Shown piece after piece: positions 40,906 through 53,800 of a DNA stretch of 64,000 bases. Both the position numbers and the translations under genes were made by a program. Within the stretch, counting starts at the first letter, position 1. Each line of letters opens with the position of its first letter. Under the pieces are notes generated by a model. The model saw only the letters and a program-made list of their open reading frames with translations. It did not search any database and was not told the origin of the DNA. Source of the stretch: Phytophthora hibernalis (lineage: Eukaryota; Oomycota; Peronosporomycetes; Peronosporales; Peronosporaceae); the NCBI GenBank assembly GCA_012656075.1, contig JAAKBF010000269.1, positions 1 to 64,000 on the forward strand, given 5' to 3'.

Positions 40906-42072
40906 ACCGTGCAGGAGGTCCGTACAAGCAAGATCTTGGGAAGGGAGAGGCGTGTGGTGCCACGAACAGCCACGAGGTGACGGGTGACTAGTGAATGGCT
41001 GGAGGGCCATGAGGGTGTTGCCAGCACGACGAGAGGACCACTTCCGAATTGGTGACGATCAGCACAAGCGATCCCAATGGGTAGCGGAGGTAGTGCGAGC
41101 ACGACCGGGGCAAGTGCGAAGACGAAGGACACCGGTCGAGGAACCAACGAGGCCCCAGCGTTCACTGGGTGGCTGAGTACGGGAACTCGTACGGGGACGT
41201 AAGCGTGTACGCGCACCAGATCGTACGTGGCGTGGGCGTGGGCGTCGACGTGCACCAGCACGAGGCAGAACAGTTCACACGGCGAGGTTGAGTTGAATAA
41301 ATAGGAACGAGAGTTCCGGCTACTTTGCGGTGGCCTGTATTGTGTTAAGTTGTCGACTGCGCACAAAGCGGACCCTGAGCGACAACCGCAGTGAGCACAA
41401 GAGCATACGGACCCGTCGACAAGCAGGCGTAAAGAGACTGGTCATTTTTGGGACTGGAAGTCACGAATTACGAGCTTGAATTCCGCTGAGCAAATTGGGG
41501 CACACCGCCAATCATGACAAGAGGAAGTCGTAGACAGCGTACGCAAGACAGGGGCCGGTGTTCTATGACAGTGAGTTGCACATGAAGATGATGACGAGAA
41601 CGATGATGATGATGAGAATAAAAAGGATGATGGTACCGGTATGATTTTCCCATGCCACCTTGCAGCAGTTGGCGACGATGATTGCTGGTCTGCAGGCGAA
41701 AACTTGGAACACGTCGGAGTGTGTAAAGCGACAAATTCGTGATGTCGAGCAGCGAAGCCAAGATGAGAGTTGCTGACGTGTGGCGGGAATGTATGAATTG
41801 CGACGAGGAATACACCAGACGAGGAGATATTGAGGTTTCCAAGCTCACTGCGAGGTTGCACGAAGGGTAGGCGCCCGAGGCGTATTCCTTGTGGCTTTAG
41901 TTGAGCGCAGTCTGGTGGATTTCAATGAAGTTGTACTTCATGGGTTCCCAAAGCATTTGTTGGTGGTGATCGGAGAGGCGTGCAGCTGACTGACGACGAG
42001 TAGGCGTACATGCTGACGTAGATGTGTGGATTGCGACGAGGAAGACACTGGATGATGTTGTCTTGACCAAAA
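40906..42072. other. degraded stretch, possible retroelement internal
   Basis: No supported gene. An acidic-coding stretch (GAT/GAC/AAT-rich, about 41580-41630) and two related segments with CTCGTCGCAAT(C/T)CA on the minus strand (about 41790-41810 and 42030-42050) lie left of the short LTR at 42073-42357, so this may be 5' internal sequence of that element. Confidence 0.3.
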
Positions 42073-42357
42073 TGTTGTGAATATTAACCGTCACACGGAG
42101 CGGCTAATTCAAAAGTGAGTGCCGTCCCCAACTCTTCATTCGGTTGGTTCTCTTTTCCTTTGTTGGCCTTCGTTGCCACTCAATTGCATCTCTTAAGTCC
42201 AGTATACTTATGCTAATATCAAGTTCTAACCAATTGCATCTCTTAAGTCCAGTATACTTATGCTAATATCAAGTTCTAACCAATTGCATCTGTTTCTAAT
42301 TAGGATTAGAAACCGGATCTGCTTACCAAAAGTTGGTACTTACACTTAACTTCAACA
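42073..42357 (-). repeat. 285-bp LTR-like repeat
   Basis: On the minus strand it begins TGTTGAAG at 42357 and ends CACAACA at 42073, giving inverted TGTTG/CAACA ends. GGGAG precedes the start (purine-tract-like) and TTTTGGTC follows the end (possible primer site). Only one copy is in the window, so the call rests on the ends alone. Copia-type elements often have LTRs of this size. Confidence 0.5.
42181..42291. repeat. perfect 50-bp tandem duplication
   Basis: A 50-bp unit starting CAATTGCATCTCTTAAG is repeated exactly at 42181-42230 and 42231-42280, and begins a third time (CAATTGCATCT). It lies inside the short LTR. Perfect identity means it is recent or an assembly duplication. Confidence 0.9.
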
Positions 42358-42613
42358 CTCCCACAAAAGAGACGCTCAACCGATACTAGCTTCGAACAAG
42401 CAAAAACCGCTATGTAGGATATCTTCGCATCCATCTGGGGTAGATACGGTTAGCTTAACATCATCTAAATCATACATGGAGAGCAGCGGGTGCAAAACCC
42501 AAATGGCATCCATTTTGACCTATTTGAACCAACCTGACGACACTCTTGTTACCTGTAGTTGTACCCATCACAAAGTGGTTTAACAGTATAATTATTGATC
42601 ACTTATAAACTAA
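42358..42613. other. stretch between short LTR and element A
   Basis: No gene is certain. On the minus strand a short frame (DLDDVKLTVSTPDGCED, ending EASIG) lies next to the LTR start and could be the end of a copia polyprotein (weak). Confidence 0.3.
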
Positions 42614-43588
42614 TTGATTTGGGTGACCCTACACTAGGAACGCCTAAATTAGACCAGTGGGTACATCGCACTCAAGAGGATCAAGTGGGTACACCGACGA
42701 GTGGATACATTGCACTCAGATTTGATCGGGAACCGCACTTAGCTGAACTCAGCGATGGACGGAACGGCGATAACCGACTAGGCGAATGTTGGACTCGACG
42801 AAAGTCGACTTGGCGAGAATATGCCTCGAGGAAAATACCCCAACTAGGGAATAAATCAGGATCTGAGCGAAGAGGTACCGAGAGGTAGGTAAACAGCTCG
42901 TCACCAAGGGACGGAGCTGAGCGAAGAGTCGCAGGGAGATCTGTAACGACTCCATTTGATTAGATATGTGACCATTTCATTAGATATGTGTTAGGGCCGA
43001 TAGAAGACCATAGGGAAGAGCCCGAAGGGGCCCTCCAAAGACATAGAGATAACAATCCGAGCAGAATCTTCTAAGTCCAAGAACAGCGTACACTTTTCCG
43101 GTAAGTCCCTGCGTGGGCTGGCTTATGCCTGCCGTCGTTCCCCGAGAGGCATAGCTTGAAGGGGAGCCGTCTGGTAGCGCCAAGAGATCAAGGTCGGCCC
43201 GGGGTGGGCACTTCTTGCTACCAAGCGAAGACAAGCCTCGTCGATTCGACGAGCAGGTGGGTCTACACAACCCAGGACATCGTAACCTCCTAGCTGGGCG
43301 TAATCTGCGCCTGGTGACCTGTAAACGCGCTCGCGCGCTGCCGTCCATCCTTTGGTGGAGAGCACAGGGTTTTGCACGGAGACTGCCCCGCTCAGGCGAG
43401 TCTCTGGAGAGTTTGGAGCTTGGTACTTGTTGGGAACAACACTCAACTGAATCCCGGCTGGGGCGAACCGCAAAGGGAACAGACACGAACCCTGCGCAAG
43501 CCCAACATCGACGACCTGACTCGGCGAATTGTTGTGCTGTTGCGTGGAAGCCGAACTAACGACGTTTTATGTGCATCACAACACCACA
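42614..43588 (+). repeat. 5' LTR of element A
   Basis: 975 bp, matching 55026-56035 and, inverted, 59635-60693. The first bases TGTGGTGTAGGGAAATCC are missing; the match starts at TGATTTGGGTGACCC. It ends AACACCACA at 43588. The second half (from about 43000) is nearly identical among copies; the first half varies by short tandem repeats. Confidence 0.9.
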
Positions 43589-43590
43589 AC

Positions 43591-43603
43591 TGGTGCCGCG
43601 ACC
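43591..43603 (+). other. primer binding site candidate
   Basis: TGGTGCCGCGACC begins two bases after the LTR end. The TGG start would pair with a tRNA CCA end, as in Ty3/gypsy elements generally. I have not identified the tRNA. Confidence 0.6.
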
Positions 43604-43675
43604 CTGGATTTAGGGGTGTGCTTTGTTTTCGCAGGTATCAAGTATAACCAAATTAAGAGCAACAGGTGAGAGAAG

Positions 43676-45011
43676 ATGGTCAAGGGATCGCCAAATTTGA
43701 GCGACGCAAGCCCGGCGACGGCCGGAGGGTCGCCGCTCGATGTGTCGAACTCGACGAGAGCCAGCTTACCACGCGGCGGTGGTGACGAGCTCCGTCCAGT
43801 TTGACGATTTCGACGATGACGAAGACCATGGAAGCGAGGAAGAAGAAGAAGAGAAGGATGATGATGAAGAGACGGAGTATGACGACGTGAAGAGAGTCGT
43901 CGATCTCCGTGAAGAAGTCGACGTGTTGTCGCTGCAGGTGACCCGCATGGGAGCTCCTCGCCCAGTCGAGCGGAACCTCGCAGCGGAACTCGGCGATGCC
44001 GATGACGACGAACAAGCCGTGGCTCCGGGTGACCGACCGCCGCTCGTTCCCAAGGCGACGAAGAATGTCGAAACACCGAAGGCAAACCGAGTCCTGGCCC
44101 GACTCGTCGAAGAAATGAAGACCAACAGTCGGTGGATCAGCATGTTCGCTCCAATGTACAGGTGTCAAGCGAAGTGGGCTCAACTCAGCGAGGAACTGGG
44201 TCAACCCGTCAATAACCAACTCGTCGAGGACACGGTGATATTACTCCGAGCGATGGGATACCGGTGCGGCCATAAGCCTTTGAAACCAGCGCTGACATCT
44301 TGGAGTGTGCACGCGGTTGGCGTCGAGCTGATGAGATGGAATCGCAAGTTGAAAGACTTGTTCGGGATGCAAGGTGGACCAAAGGGACAATTACTCAAGG
44401 CTCGCCGAGCCGAAGAACTCGTCGAGACCAAAGTGTCCCCACCACAACTGTACGTCACTGAGCCGTACGTCTTCCCCGAGCCGAGTGAAGATCCAGCGAA
44501 AGTTCCGTTGCCGAAGACACCCGAGACGAAGCGTGGCGTATTCCGGAGCACTGAGGGGACACCGTATTTCGCCGACTCGCACATGCAAACTCCGAAGAAG
44601 GCCAGCGATCAGCCAGCTCAACGCCCGATAGCAGATTTCATCAGTGCTGAAGAAGCCGCCGAGCTCCGTCGCTTGATCCGATCGGACGCCGCAGCACTTG
44701 CAGCCCCTGGAGAGGATGACCAACTCAGCGATGAAGACGATTACCCTGAACACCGCGATGTCGATGAGTCGCCACATGACCACATCCGTCAGCTCAGCTT
44801 CGATGGGGCTGAAAGCGACCGAGGACAAGTCCTGGAAATCAGGACGCATGCGCCGCTTGAGAAGATCACAACCTTTGATGGGAAGCGCTACCGTTCAGAA
44901 GATGCGCTACAATAGATCAAACGCTTCATCTACGAGCTGAAGAGGACGTGCAAACGGCAAGATGAGTGGTGTGAACCGTTCTCGCTGAGTCTGGGCAAGG
45001 CTGCTAAGGGT
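43676..45011 (+). pseudogene. gag of element A, C-terminus deleted
   Basis: The ATG at 43676 opens MVKGSPNLSDASPATAGGSP. A frame change near 43800 leads into an acidic stretch (FDDFDDDEDHGSEEEEEE), a leucine-rich region (VVDLREEVDVLSLQV) and a helical part (RWISMFAPMYRCQAKWAQLS). A TAG at 44913 lies in frame before IKRFIYELKRTCKRQDEW and FSLSLGKAAKG, the start of the capsid-like domain. At 45011 this is cut and joined to the protease. The rest of capsid and the zinc knuckles seen in element 2 are gone, so this copy could not make a working Gag. Confidence 0.75.
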
Positions 45012-45013
45012 GG

Positions 45014-46111
45014 GATACTGGAGCAAACGTGTCGGCTGTGTACGAAGCATTCGCTAGGAAATTGCGGCTAAAGCGACTGACCAACGATGACATGAAGATC
45101 GACGTCCAAGGAATCACTAAGTCAAAGGTGGCAACCATCTCTCGCACAATCGTTAAGGTTACGCTGGTGTGGGAAGTAGTTAACGAATTCGAGGTGTGGA
45201 TCATGCCTCATCATGCTGGAGTCGACCTGATCTTGGGTACCGACTTCATGATACCAGCCGGTATCAGACTGGACTTGTACAATTCAATGGCAAAACTGCC
45301 CGATGAGGTCGTGGTGCCACTAATCAAGTCGTCGAGAGATGTTGATGACACAGAGTACGGCCGTGAAGTGATCGGAGGCCCACGGGAGACATTGGACATT
45401 ATGGGGAGAGAAATCGCTCAGTTCAAGTTGAGACGGAGACATCCCAGCAAATCGACGCATGAGCTGTGGGTTCACCAATTGCAAGGAGTGATTCCAACAG
45501 TCGAACACAACGCTGCGGGACGAGCCGTGCGGGTGTTGCTGACAAACATCACCGCGAGCCTGACGTGGTGTCCAGCCCACTTCCCGGTGGTCCTATGGAT
45601 GTCCCACGGAGTACTGCCTCGGGATGATGGTTATGTGCGGGTGAACTCAGCGAAATATCGCGACTGGCAAGTGCTTGCCTACGAGGGCGCTCTCGACAAC
45701 CGACTCCTAAGGAAAGAGCAACGGCTATATATGGAATGGCTTAGCCGACAGCCTCCCGCTGTCGAAAGGCCACAGTACGAGACGCCGACGGCTATAAAAC
45801 CGAGACCCGTCCAACCAGAGGAAGACAACGCTCGTGAATCACTAGAAGTCGACGAGCTCGACGAAGATCAGACGGGTGTATCTAACTCAGCGAGCGGAGA
45901 AATACCTCAGAGTGAGGCCATGGAGGAAGTCGATCATCTAATCGACATAACGGAAAAGGAAAGGAGTGACGGGCAGCTGCCGCCATTGCATCAGCAAGAC
46001 TCGGCGATAGCCACTGTCCAAAGCGAAGGACATCAGAAAAGATGTTCCACCAAAATGGACAGGGTGACCAGTGGGATCCCGGCGAACGACAGCCAGTTCG
46101 ACACACCTTAG
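45014..46111 (+). pseudogene. retropepsin-like protease of element A
   Basis: Open from DTGANVSAVYEAFARKL, with the catalytic DTG at 45014-45022 immediately right of the deletion. Then WIMPHHAGVDLILGTDFMIP and a long tail with WLSRQPPAVERPQYETP, ending at 46111. The N-terminal strand before the DTG is missing. Gag is in a different frame at the junction. Alignment with element 2 (DTGENVS, then VDVVYDTDFMIP) supports the assignment. Confidence 0.8.
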
Positions 46112-47540
46112 ACTAAAATAGCCAGGACTCGTCGAATGTGACGAGTTGGAAGTGTCAGACACTCCATTGCATAAGGACCCAGCAGAAGACCTTCGGCTGC
46201 GTTTCCTCGCAGCTGCTGAAGAACTCGAGATGCGCCTCTCGACGGCTGACGTCGTCCTCGAAGGCGGGTCAGAACTCGCCGAGTTTGAACACTCGTCGAG
46301 CGATTAGAGTCTAACAGATTACGCTCATGAGATCGCCTTTTGCCTGACTTGACGGAATCACTATCAACAAAGCTAGACTACGAAGGCGACAACGTGATAT
46401 CCCCAGCGCACGACGTCCGACAGCAAGAAGCTCGTCGAAACCTTGAAACGACACGAAAATATCATGATCTCGAGTGGAAATGCGCTCCCACCACCGGCAT
46501 ACGGCGTGGTCTGCGATATCGACGTCCAAGGGCACGAACCCATCAAGCAAAGAGCTCGGCGAGTGCCTCTGAAGAACTTGAGCAAACTCTATGAGCTTTT
46601 GAAAGCTCTGCTTCAGCAGGGCTCCTGTCATTTTCAAAGAGCCCTTGGGCCTCGCCAATCGTGATTGTCATGAAGAAGAATGGTGTCGACATTAGGCTTT
46701 GCATCGACTATAAGCTGGTGAACGCAATTACAGTCAGCATGAAATACGCAATGCCGCTGGTCGACGACTTGCTGACGGAACTCGAGAGCTACTTAGGGTT
46801 CTGTTCTCTCGACGCTGCTAGTGGATTCTGGGCCGTCATTATGACTCAACGAGCTCGCGAAATTTCAGCTTTTGTGTGTGCTCGGGCGCTTCGAGTGGTT
46901 GCGCATGCCGTTTGGGCTTAAAAACGCGCCCATGATTTACCAGCGACTCATCGACAATGCTCTCTGGGGCTACGTGCAAGCGAGTGGTGGCTGGGCTACT
47001 TTCGCCGAGAAGATGCGGCTCGCTGAGACTGCAGCACTGGTTCAGCGAAAGAAACGACCATCCCGGCTAACGCAAGGGGCCGATTCGATGAGTCTAAGCA
47101 CAAAATTTGAAGCTGACTACCGATCTCTCGACGAGTCTGACCCGCTGCAAGAGCTCATCAACAGCCCTGAGAACGACATGTTCAGTACGGGTGAACCGGA
47201 CGAGTCACAGTTAATTCCGGTCTTTGGTCGACGGTCGTTTGTCGACGATATGTCTTTGGAGGTGCAACCTTCGACGAGTGCCTCAACACGCTCGACCGGT
47301 TGCTAAACCCATTCGCCGAGTGCAGAATCAGTATGAGTTTCACCAAGAGTATTTTTGTCCAGCCGATGGTCGACTTCTTGTCTCACAAAGTGACAGCGGA
47401 CGGAATTACCGCGGATCCCAAGAAGCTGTCCGCGATCGCTGAGCTTCCATTCCCGTCGTCTAAAGGGGATGCAGGCATTCCTTGGCGCACTCAATTACTA
47501 CAACCGGTTCATTCAAAACTTAGCGTTGTATGGAGCAGTG
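46112..47540 (+). pseudogene. reverse transcriptase of element A
   Basis: Order: TDYAHEIAF (46313), ENIMISSGNALPPPAYGVVC, LSKLYELLKALLQ, VMKKNGVDIRLCIDYKLVNA, CSLDAASGFWAVIMT (first Asp), FEWLRMPFGLKNAPMIYQRL, the family-specific insertion of about 80 residues, RRSFVDDM (catalytic FVDD, 47230), FTKSIFVQPMVDFLSHKV, ADPKKLSAIAELPFPSS. Frame breaks near 46430, 46620, 46890, 47260 and 47465; several are at short base runs. All landmark residues are present. Confidence 0.85.
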
Positions 47541-48690
47541 CTTTATCAGCTCAAGGAAGATGACTTCGGTAGTGGAAGTGACCTATCGACCGCCAGAGCT
47601 TCATTCGCTGAGCTAACGCGGAAGGTGACAGAAGCGCCTATTCTAAGGCATTTCGACTCAGCGAAAGACGTCCATGTCATGGTCTTTGCCAATGACTGGG
47701 CGTTGAGTAGCACCCTGATGCAGATGCATGATGGGAAACTGCACCCAGTCCGTTTCTGTGGCAGAGTGCTAATAGAAAGCGAAGCCAACTACCACCCAGC
47801 TGAGCGCGAAGTGCTTGCGTTGCTTCATTTGCTGATGATATGCTATACGCTGGTGGCGGGCAAGACAATCCATGTCTACACCCGGTTCTCCACCTTAGAA
47901 TGGGTGTTCTCGTCGAAGACATTGTACGGGCGACCAATGAGCTTCGCCGTCCTGCTCTCACCTTACCACTTGAAAATTAAACGGGTGCGAGAGCGTGGTA
48001 TCGCATTCGCTCAGTTGTTGCAAGCCTCTATCACTCCACATATTGGACTCGACGATTCATTGGCACACATTGCACCACCATCTAAGAACTCGGCGAGTGT
48101 CCGCCTGGACCCAGAATTGCTATATGTGCACGTACCACACGACTTGAAGGATACGTCCTGTCATTCGACGGGTCGGCGAAGACGGAGAAGTATGGCGGCT
48201 ATGGTAGTTGCTCGTGGATCTTGTGGCGGTTGCCGATGTGGGACATTGTGATCGCTGCGAGTGCTCACCTCTTGGAAACCACGGTCAATATCGCTGAGTA
48301 CTCCGGAATGAATAACGGCGTAATCGCGGCCCTTGACCGGGACATCACCGACCTTATTATAGTATGCGATTCCAGGCTCGCAATCCAGAAATCCATGGGG
48401 GTGATCACATGCAGGAAGGAGACGTTGCAAATTCAGTTAGCGCGCCACAAAGGAACTCATCGATCGCCTTAACTCCGTACGCTACCTCCATGTAGTCCGG
48501 TGCTACAACTCAGCGGCGGATACGTTAGCCACGGAAGCGCTAGAAGCGAAAGCTGGGCGTGTCGTTCTTAGCGGTGACCGCAAAGCTGAGTTAAAGACGT
48601 TGAACCGGATACAGGAAAAGCTGTACGTCAGGGAAAGCTCGACGAAGGAAGCAGAAGAAGGCCCTCCTAAAGTCTTAGCGATTGTTTGAA
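47541..48690 (+). pseudogene. RNase H region of element A
   Basis: Reads VFANDWALSSTLMQMHDGKL, HPVRFCGRVLIESEANYHPA and HVYTRFSTLEWVFSSKTLYG, with a frame change near 48140. It continues SAHLLETTVNIAEYSGMNNG and DLIIVCDSRLAIQKSMG, then after a shift near 48450 LNSVRYLHVVRCYNSAADTL. The same two-part structure is split by the insertion in element 2. A basic linker leads to integrase. Confidence 0.75.
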
Positions 48691-50686
48691 GTCAAACTCA
48701 ACCAGTTCGCCGAATTCGATTCGCCGAAAACGAAGGACAAGATCCAGTGAGCGAACCGGCACCCGACGTGCCAGTAGAGCCTGATTCGCCGAGTCTACCC
48801 GACAATGATAGCCCGGTCGACGAGTTCGAAATGGAGTACCAACCTCCGGAAGCTCAACGAGTAGTAGAGCAGGGCAGAGCTTGCTCAGAACGTCAGGAAT
48901 TACCAAGTGCCGAAGACGTCAACCCTCTAGTGGTCCAAGCTGAGCGACGAGGCCGGATATCAACGGCGCAAGACGAAGAATGTCGATGGTCTGACCTGAA
49001 GAAAAAATTGCGAGGTGAATTCGATGAGCTCACTCGGCGAAGAGCCGGCGACGCCGGCAAAGTAGCCAATAATTTTGTACTCAGCGAGGACGGCCTACTG
49101 TATTACATGAGCCGTCGCAGAGAGCGAGGTAACTCGACGAGCACGACACGAAGCTAAGAATGGTAGTGCCAGCCACACTCATCGACGAAATCTTGGCGAA
49201 TTGCCATAACTCCATTGAAGGAGGACATCAAGGCATCGTTAGGACTTATCACCGGATGAAGGCCGATTACTATTGGATTGGTCTGTATGTGGACGTGGTC
49301 AAGCATGTGCAAGCCTGTGAAGATTGCAACATCAGTAAGAGCAAGCCTCAACTTCGCGGATATTCGCCAGGTAACGTCGTCTCCGATCGACCTTTCCAGA
49401 TTGTGTCGATGGATTTCGTTATACCCTCGCCGAAGACTCAGCGAGGAAACACGGCTCTCCTGCTATTCCAAGATCACTTCACCGGGTTTGTCATCGCGAA
49501 GATGATGGGCGATACCGGAGCACTCGAAGTGGCTAAAGCATGCGAAGAGTGCATATTCCGTCGATTTGGCGCACCATCGCTCATCCGACACGACCGAGAC
49601 CCAAGATTTATGAGCAAAGTCTTTCAGATTTTCTCGGAGATGATGCAGTCGAGGTCTCGTGCTACACTGAGCTACCGACCACAAGCGAACGGACAGCAGG
49701 AACGCAGTGTGAAGACCATGATACAAACGGTGCGTGTCTACGTGGAAGACCCGCTTCAAGCTGACTGGGACGACATCGCTGAGAAACTGGTCTACGCCAT
49801 CAACAATTCGAGGGATTCGACTCGGCGAGAAACGCCATTTTACGTAGTGCACGGTTGGGACGCTCAGTCAACACTTAAATCGATGACATCCTCCATTCGC
49901 TGAGTCTCGAAAGACTCCGCGAAACAAACCACCTCCGCGAAGGCCACAAAATGGCGTCGAGAGTCTAACCGACCACGGGAAATAGCGCCCAAGCTAGCCT
50001 ATGAGTACCAGCTGAAGGAAATGGCCGGGCGAGCAAAGGAACACAACGACTCGCTGAGTCGGAGCAAGCAGAAAGTCATACCGAATGACTCGACGAGCGA
50101 GGAGACAGCTGAAGCAAACAATAGCGACGGACTCGCCGAACCAAAACCGTCTCTGTTCAAGATTGGAGACCAAGTCTGGCTGTTCATGGAGCGTGTCAAA
50201 CCAGGCCTGAAGAAGAAGTTAGCCCATCGGTGGCACGGTCCGTTCCGGATCAAGCAGAAGATCGAGGAGTTCGCCTACGAGCTGGAGCTGCCAGACAATA
50301 GCGGTTACCGGTTCTATTCAGTAGTCCACGTGTCCAAACTGAAGAAAGTGACCGAGCTCGGCGAAAGGCCTACGACTTCGCTAGTCAAAGAACTCAGCGA
50401 AACCGATCGATTAGATTTCGACGAGGAACTGCTGCCAGAAGACAGCTGGGAACCTGACGAACGGACTGATCGATATGAAGTCGAAGCCATCCTTAAGGAC
50501 GAAATGCCACTCTCGACGAGTACGGACCGAGCCCAGCGCCGGTTTCTGGTAAAATGGGTAGGCTATGACGAACCCAGCTGGGAACCACTGTCGAATTTAT
50601 CGTGTGGAGGTCTTCTCTTCGACTATCTTCGACAAAAGAAACGTGAAAACCGTCTGCAAATGGTGCAAGTTGCAGACGAGTGTTAA
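48691..50686 (+). pseudogene. integrase with chromodomain, element A
   Basis: Linker RISTAQDEECRWSDLKKKL. The zinc region follows (CHNSIEGGHQGIVRTYHRMK, CEDCNISKSK). The core frame 49160-49903 has all three catalytic residues: VSMDFVIPSP, IRHDRDPRFMSKVF and QANGQQERSVKTM. A frame change at about 49900 leads to 50021-50686, with GDQVWLFMERVKPGLKKKL, KIEEFAYELELPD, VVHVSKLKK and the chromodomain YEVEAILKDE...FLVKWVGYDEPSWEPL (50480-50640). A chromodomain on integrase marks chromoviruses and directs insertion to certain chromatin (family knowledge). Close to intact. Confidence 0.9.
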
Positions 50687-50713
50687 AAGCTATTGCATAT
50701 GACAAAATACCAC

Positions 50714-50741
50714 CGACCTGTGAAGACAAGCAGGCAGGTCG
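50714..50741. other. hairpin between pol and antisense gene
   Basis: Arms CGACCTG (50714-50720) and CAGGTCG (50735-50741), 7-bp stem, 14-nt loop, 28 bp after the pol stop and about 145 bp from the antisense stop. The sequence differs from the hairpins of elements 1 and 2, but the position is the same. Confidence 0.45.
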
Positions 50742-50884
50742 AGTGAGCGAAAGCTACTGCGTCAACTTATATTTTTGATATTACGAGATGGATGAGTACG
50801 GACCACATGAAGAAAAAGAAATAACTACCAAGACTCATCGAAAACTGCAACTGGGCGAACTGGGAGTCTCAGCGAAACGACTGC

Positions 50885-53800
50885 TTAGGCCTCGTCGAAA
50901 ATTTGCTCGAAAATGTGAAGACCGACACGATTAGCCGGAGGCTGAGCACTCGTCACAAGCAGGAGGCTCTGGCTCGTTGGGATCAGTGTCCTCCTGCAAA
51001 GTCCTCTCGACGTCGCCGACGGAAAATCCCCTGGGGCAAATACCGGGAACTCAGGATTGCGCGGACGAAAACACGTGTTGTATGGGTGCAACTCTGGACG
51101 AGTCACCCACCACACTCGCCAGGGTTCTTGAACGTCCAAGTCCTTGAGCTCAGCGAACCAATTCGAACGAGACGGGAACATGGGCTGGTTAATCAACGAA
51201 TACGTGGGGACCGTAGGCTCAAAATAGAGTTCGGAGTCGAGACTCGGCGACGGACCTCGAGCTGAGCGAGAACTGGCCGCAACCCGGAGTGCCTCCTCGT
51301 AAGACTTCATGACGATCCGCAACAGGTCGCCTCGGCGCTTACGCTCAAAGTATACACTGCCCACAACTCGTGGATGGCGGCGAACTCCGACACGGGCGAG
51401 CTTGGGTTCAGGTCTGGGTGTAAACCCAACAAGACACTTGAATCCACGATCCAGTGGTTCCTCTCCCAGAGAGCCACGAAAATCTTGGTACGAGAATCGT
51501 GAGGTTGCGACTCGTCGAATTCCCGACTATCGCCCAGGAAACGAGCCCAAGCGTCGCAAACGATCATCAACGGAGTCGTCGATTTCGCCGACTTCTTCTT
51601 GGAATGCAGACGTTGGCGGGCGGCGTCAATCTCGCTCGCCGAGACGAAAATTGAGTCTCCGGGAACTTGGCGAGGACTTGTTGGCATGGATGAGACGGAT
51701 TAAACACATCCATCCACTTCCGAAGCCCATCGAGAGTAGTTGGCGTCGGAGCCACACTAGACTTGCCTCCGATATCTAGCATCTTGACCGGGGAACGACA
51801 AGCCAACATTTTCGCCCAGCAACGAGCGGACCCATAATGATAGAACTCCACGTTGCGAGTCTGACGCATCGAAGGAGTCTCCCGAGCCTCGCGCGCAATC
51901 GCCTGTGCCGCACGAGCACGCAGTGTCGCGATTGGAAGCTTCAACGGTGCAGGCAATTCCACCGTGCCAGGGTCGTCGGAGGCTGACTCGGCGAAGGAAC
52001 GCTTGAGGTCTTCTTGATGAGCGGGAACCCGTCGAACGCTTGTTGGAAGCCGGCGCCTTGCCTTTCGCAGACGACTTGGCGACAGGAGCAGCTGCCCGTG
52101 CCGTCTTGTCCGCTGAAGCCTTAGCTTGGCTGCCTGAGAGGCCGGAACAATCTTGCTCGATGACTTGGGACCAGAATCATCAACAATCGATGAGTTCTTG
52201 GCTTTCTTGGCAGCTCGGCGAGAAGACTTGGGGCAGCTCGCTTCTTCGACGAGCCCTTCGATTGAGGAGCCGACGCACTCCTCGCTTGACGGAACGCGGA
52301 GCTTTTCGACGAGCATCGGCATAGCTCTGTAGCTTGCCACGTGGAGGCGCTCGGTCCAAGAGGATCACGGTGCTAGCTGACGATGAACAGCTATCTTCAG
52401 CCTCGACGTCCATAAGGAAATCTCGATGAGACATCCCGTTCGATGAGCTCACAAGAGAACCAACCGGTGACGGCTGAGAAGTAGACAGCGAATCGCTGGT
52501 CTGGCTCGGCGGGATTCCAAGCTCAATGTCACCAGAGGGACGACCCCGCCACCTTCGGCGAAGCTGGAATAGGTGAACCATCCAAAGCATCTTCGTCAAG
52601 AACGTCTAACTCGGCGAGCACAGCCTGAGTAATGCAAGCAGAATTTTTGCTGCTGCTCGGGAGGGGCGACGTCGAGGAGAGCCGAGAGGAGGAGGCACCG
52701 TAGGGCTAGTCGAAGCCGGAACGGAGACTACGGAACTCAGCGAAGGAGTCGCCACGGAAGTAGACGAACTCGATGAGATCACGGCTGGAGCCGACTCTAT
52801 CGACGAGTCAGTGGAGGCCACAGATCCAGATGCTGGACTCGGCGAAGAACTTATACGACCGAGTGAAGAGCTCGTGGCCAGAGATAAACTCACCAGAACG
52901 GCTGACGAACTCGCCAAGTCCGGATCAACGGAGCTCGACGAGTCTGCCCCAAGATCTGGTGACTCGTCGACGTGAGCCTCAGCCTCATTAACTTCGACCC
53001 GAACCTCGTCGTGGGGAGGACTCAGCGAGTGTCGCTGAGGATAATAGCCACTGAATTGGCGCGGCTAAGACCAGCCGCCGGAGAGCAGAGGCGGCGCCGC
53101 CCTGGAATAGGCAGCGAAGGCGCATGCTCAGCGACCACTTCCGCTCGGAGCAAAGTCGTCGATGCGTCGAAACCCTCCTCGCCAGGTACGGGACGCTCAA
53201 ACTCGCCGCGAGAAACACTCTTAGACCGGCTCCGTCGGGGCCGGCCGCCGTCGGATTCGCTGGGTTAGAATACCGACGGAGGCGTTCGGCCGGAGTCAAT
53301 GTCTTCAGTGGCGCGCTCCTTAGCTGAGAGACCGAACGGTGTCTCCGGTGGCGCGACTCGACTTGACCGCTTGCGGTGTGAAGAAGTTGACGAAGACACA
53401 GGTGAGACCGCGGAGAAAGTCGGAGAAACCACCAACGCTGCGCTCGTCGGGGTAACATTAGTCGAGCTCGCCGGACGTTGAAATAGCCGAGCCCGAAGAC
53501 ACTCCGCTCGACGAGCTCGCTGGGCGGAGAGAGGGTAACTTCACAGGGCCGACGTGAAGAACGAAGCTCCAACGACTCGGGGAAGCTAGCCGACAAAGTG
53601 AGCGTTAATCCCTAGGATCCAGGCGGGACGTCCACGCCACCCAGAGCAGCGACACCCAAGTGCGGGTCGTATACTGGGTAGCGACCGCGGTGAGCGATAA
53701 TACGCTTCTGCCGCAGGACGGTGCCTTGCAACGACCCGATCGTTCGACGAGCTTCGCGGAGAGCGTGGTCACTACCCGATCAAAGCAAGACCGTGGCCTC

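Noticed and set aside
13054..41000. RxLR or Crinkler effector genes in the repeat-rich parts
   Set aside because: No frame combined a signal peptide with an RxLR-EER or LFLAK-type motif.
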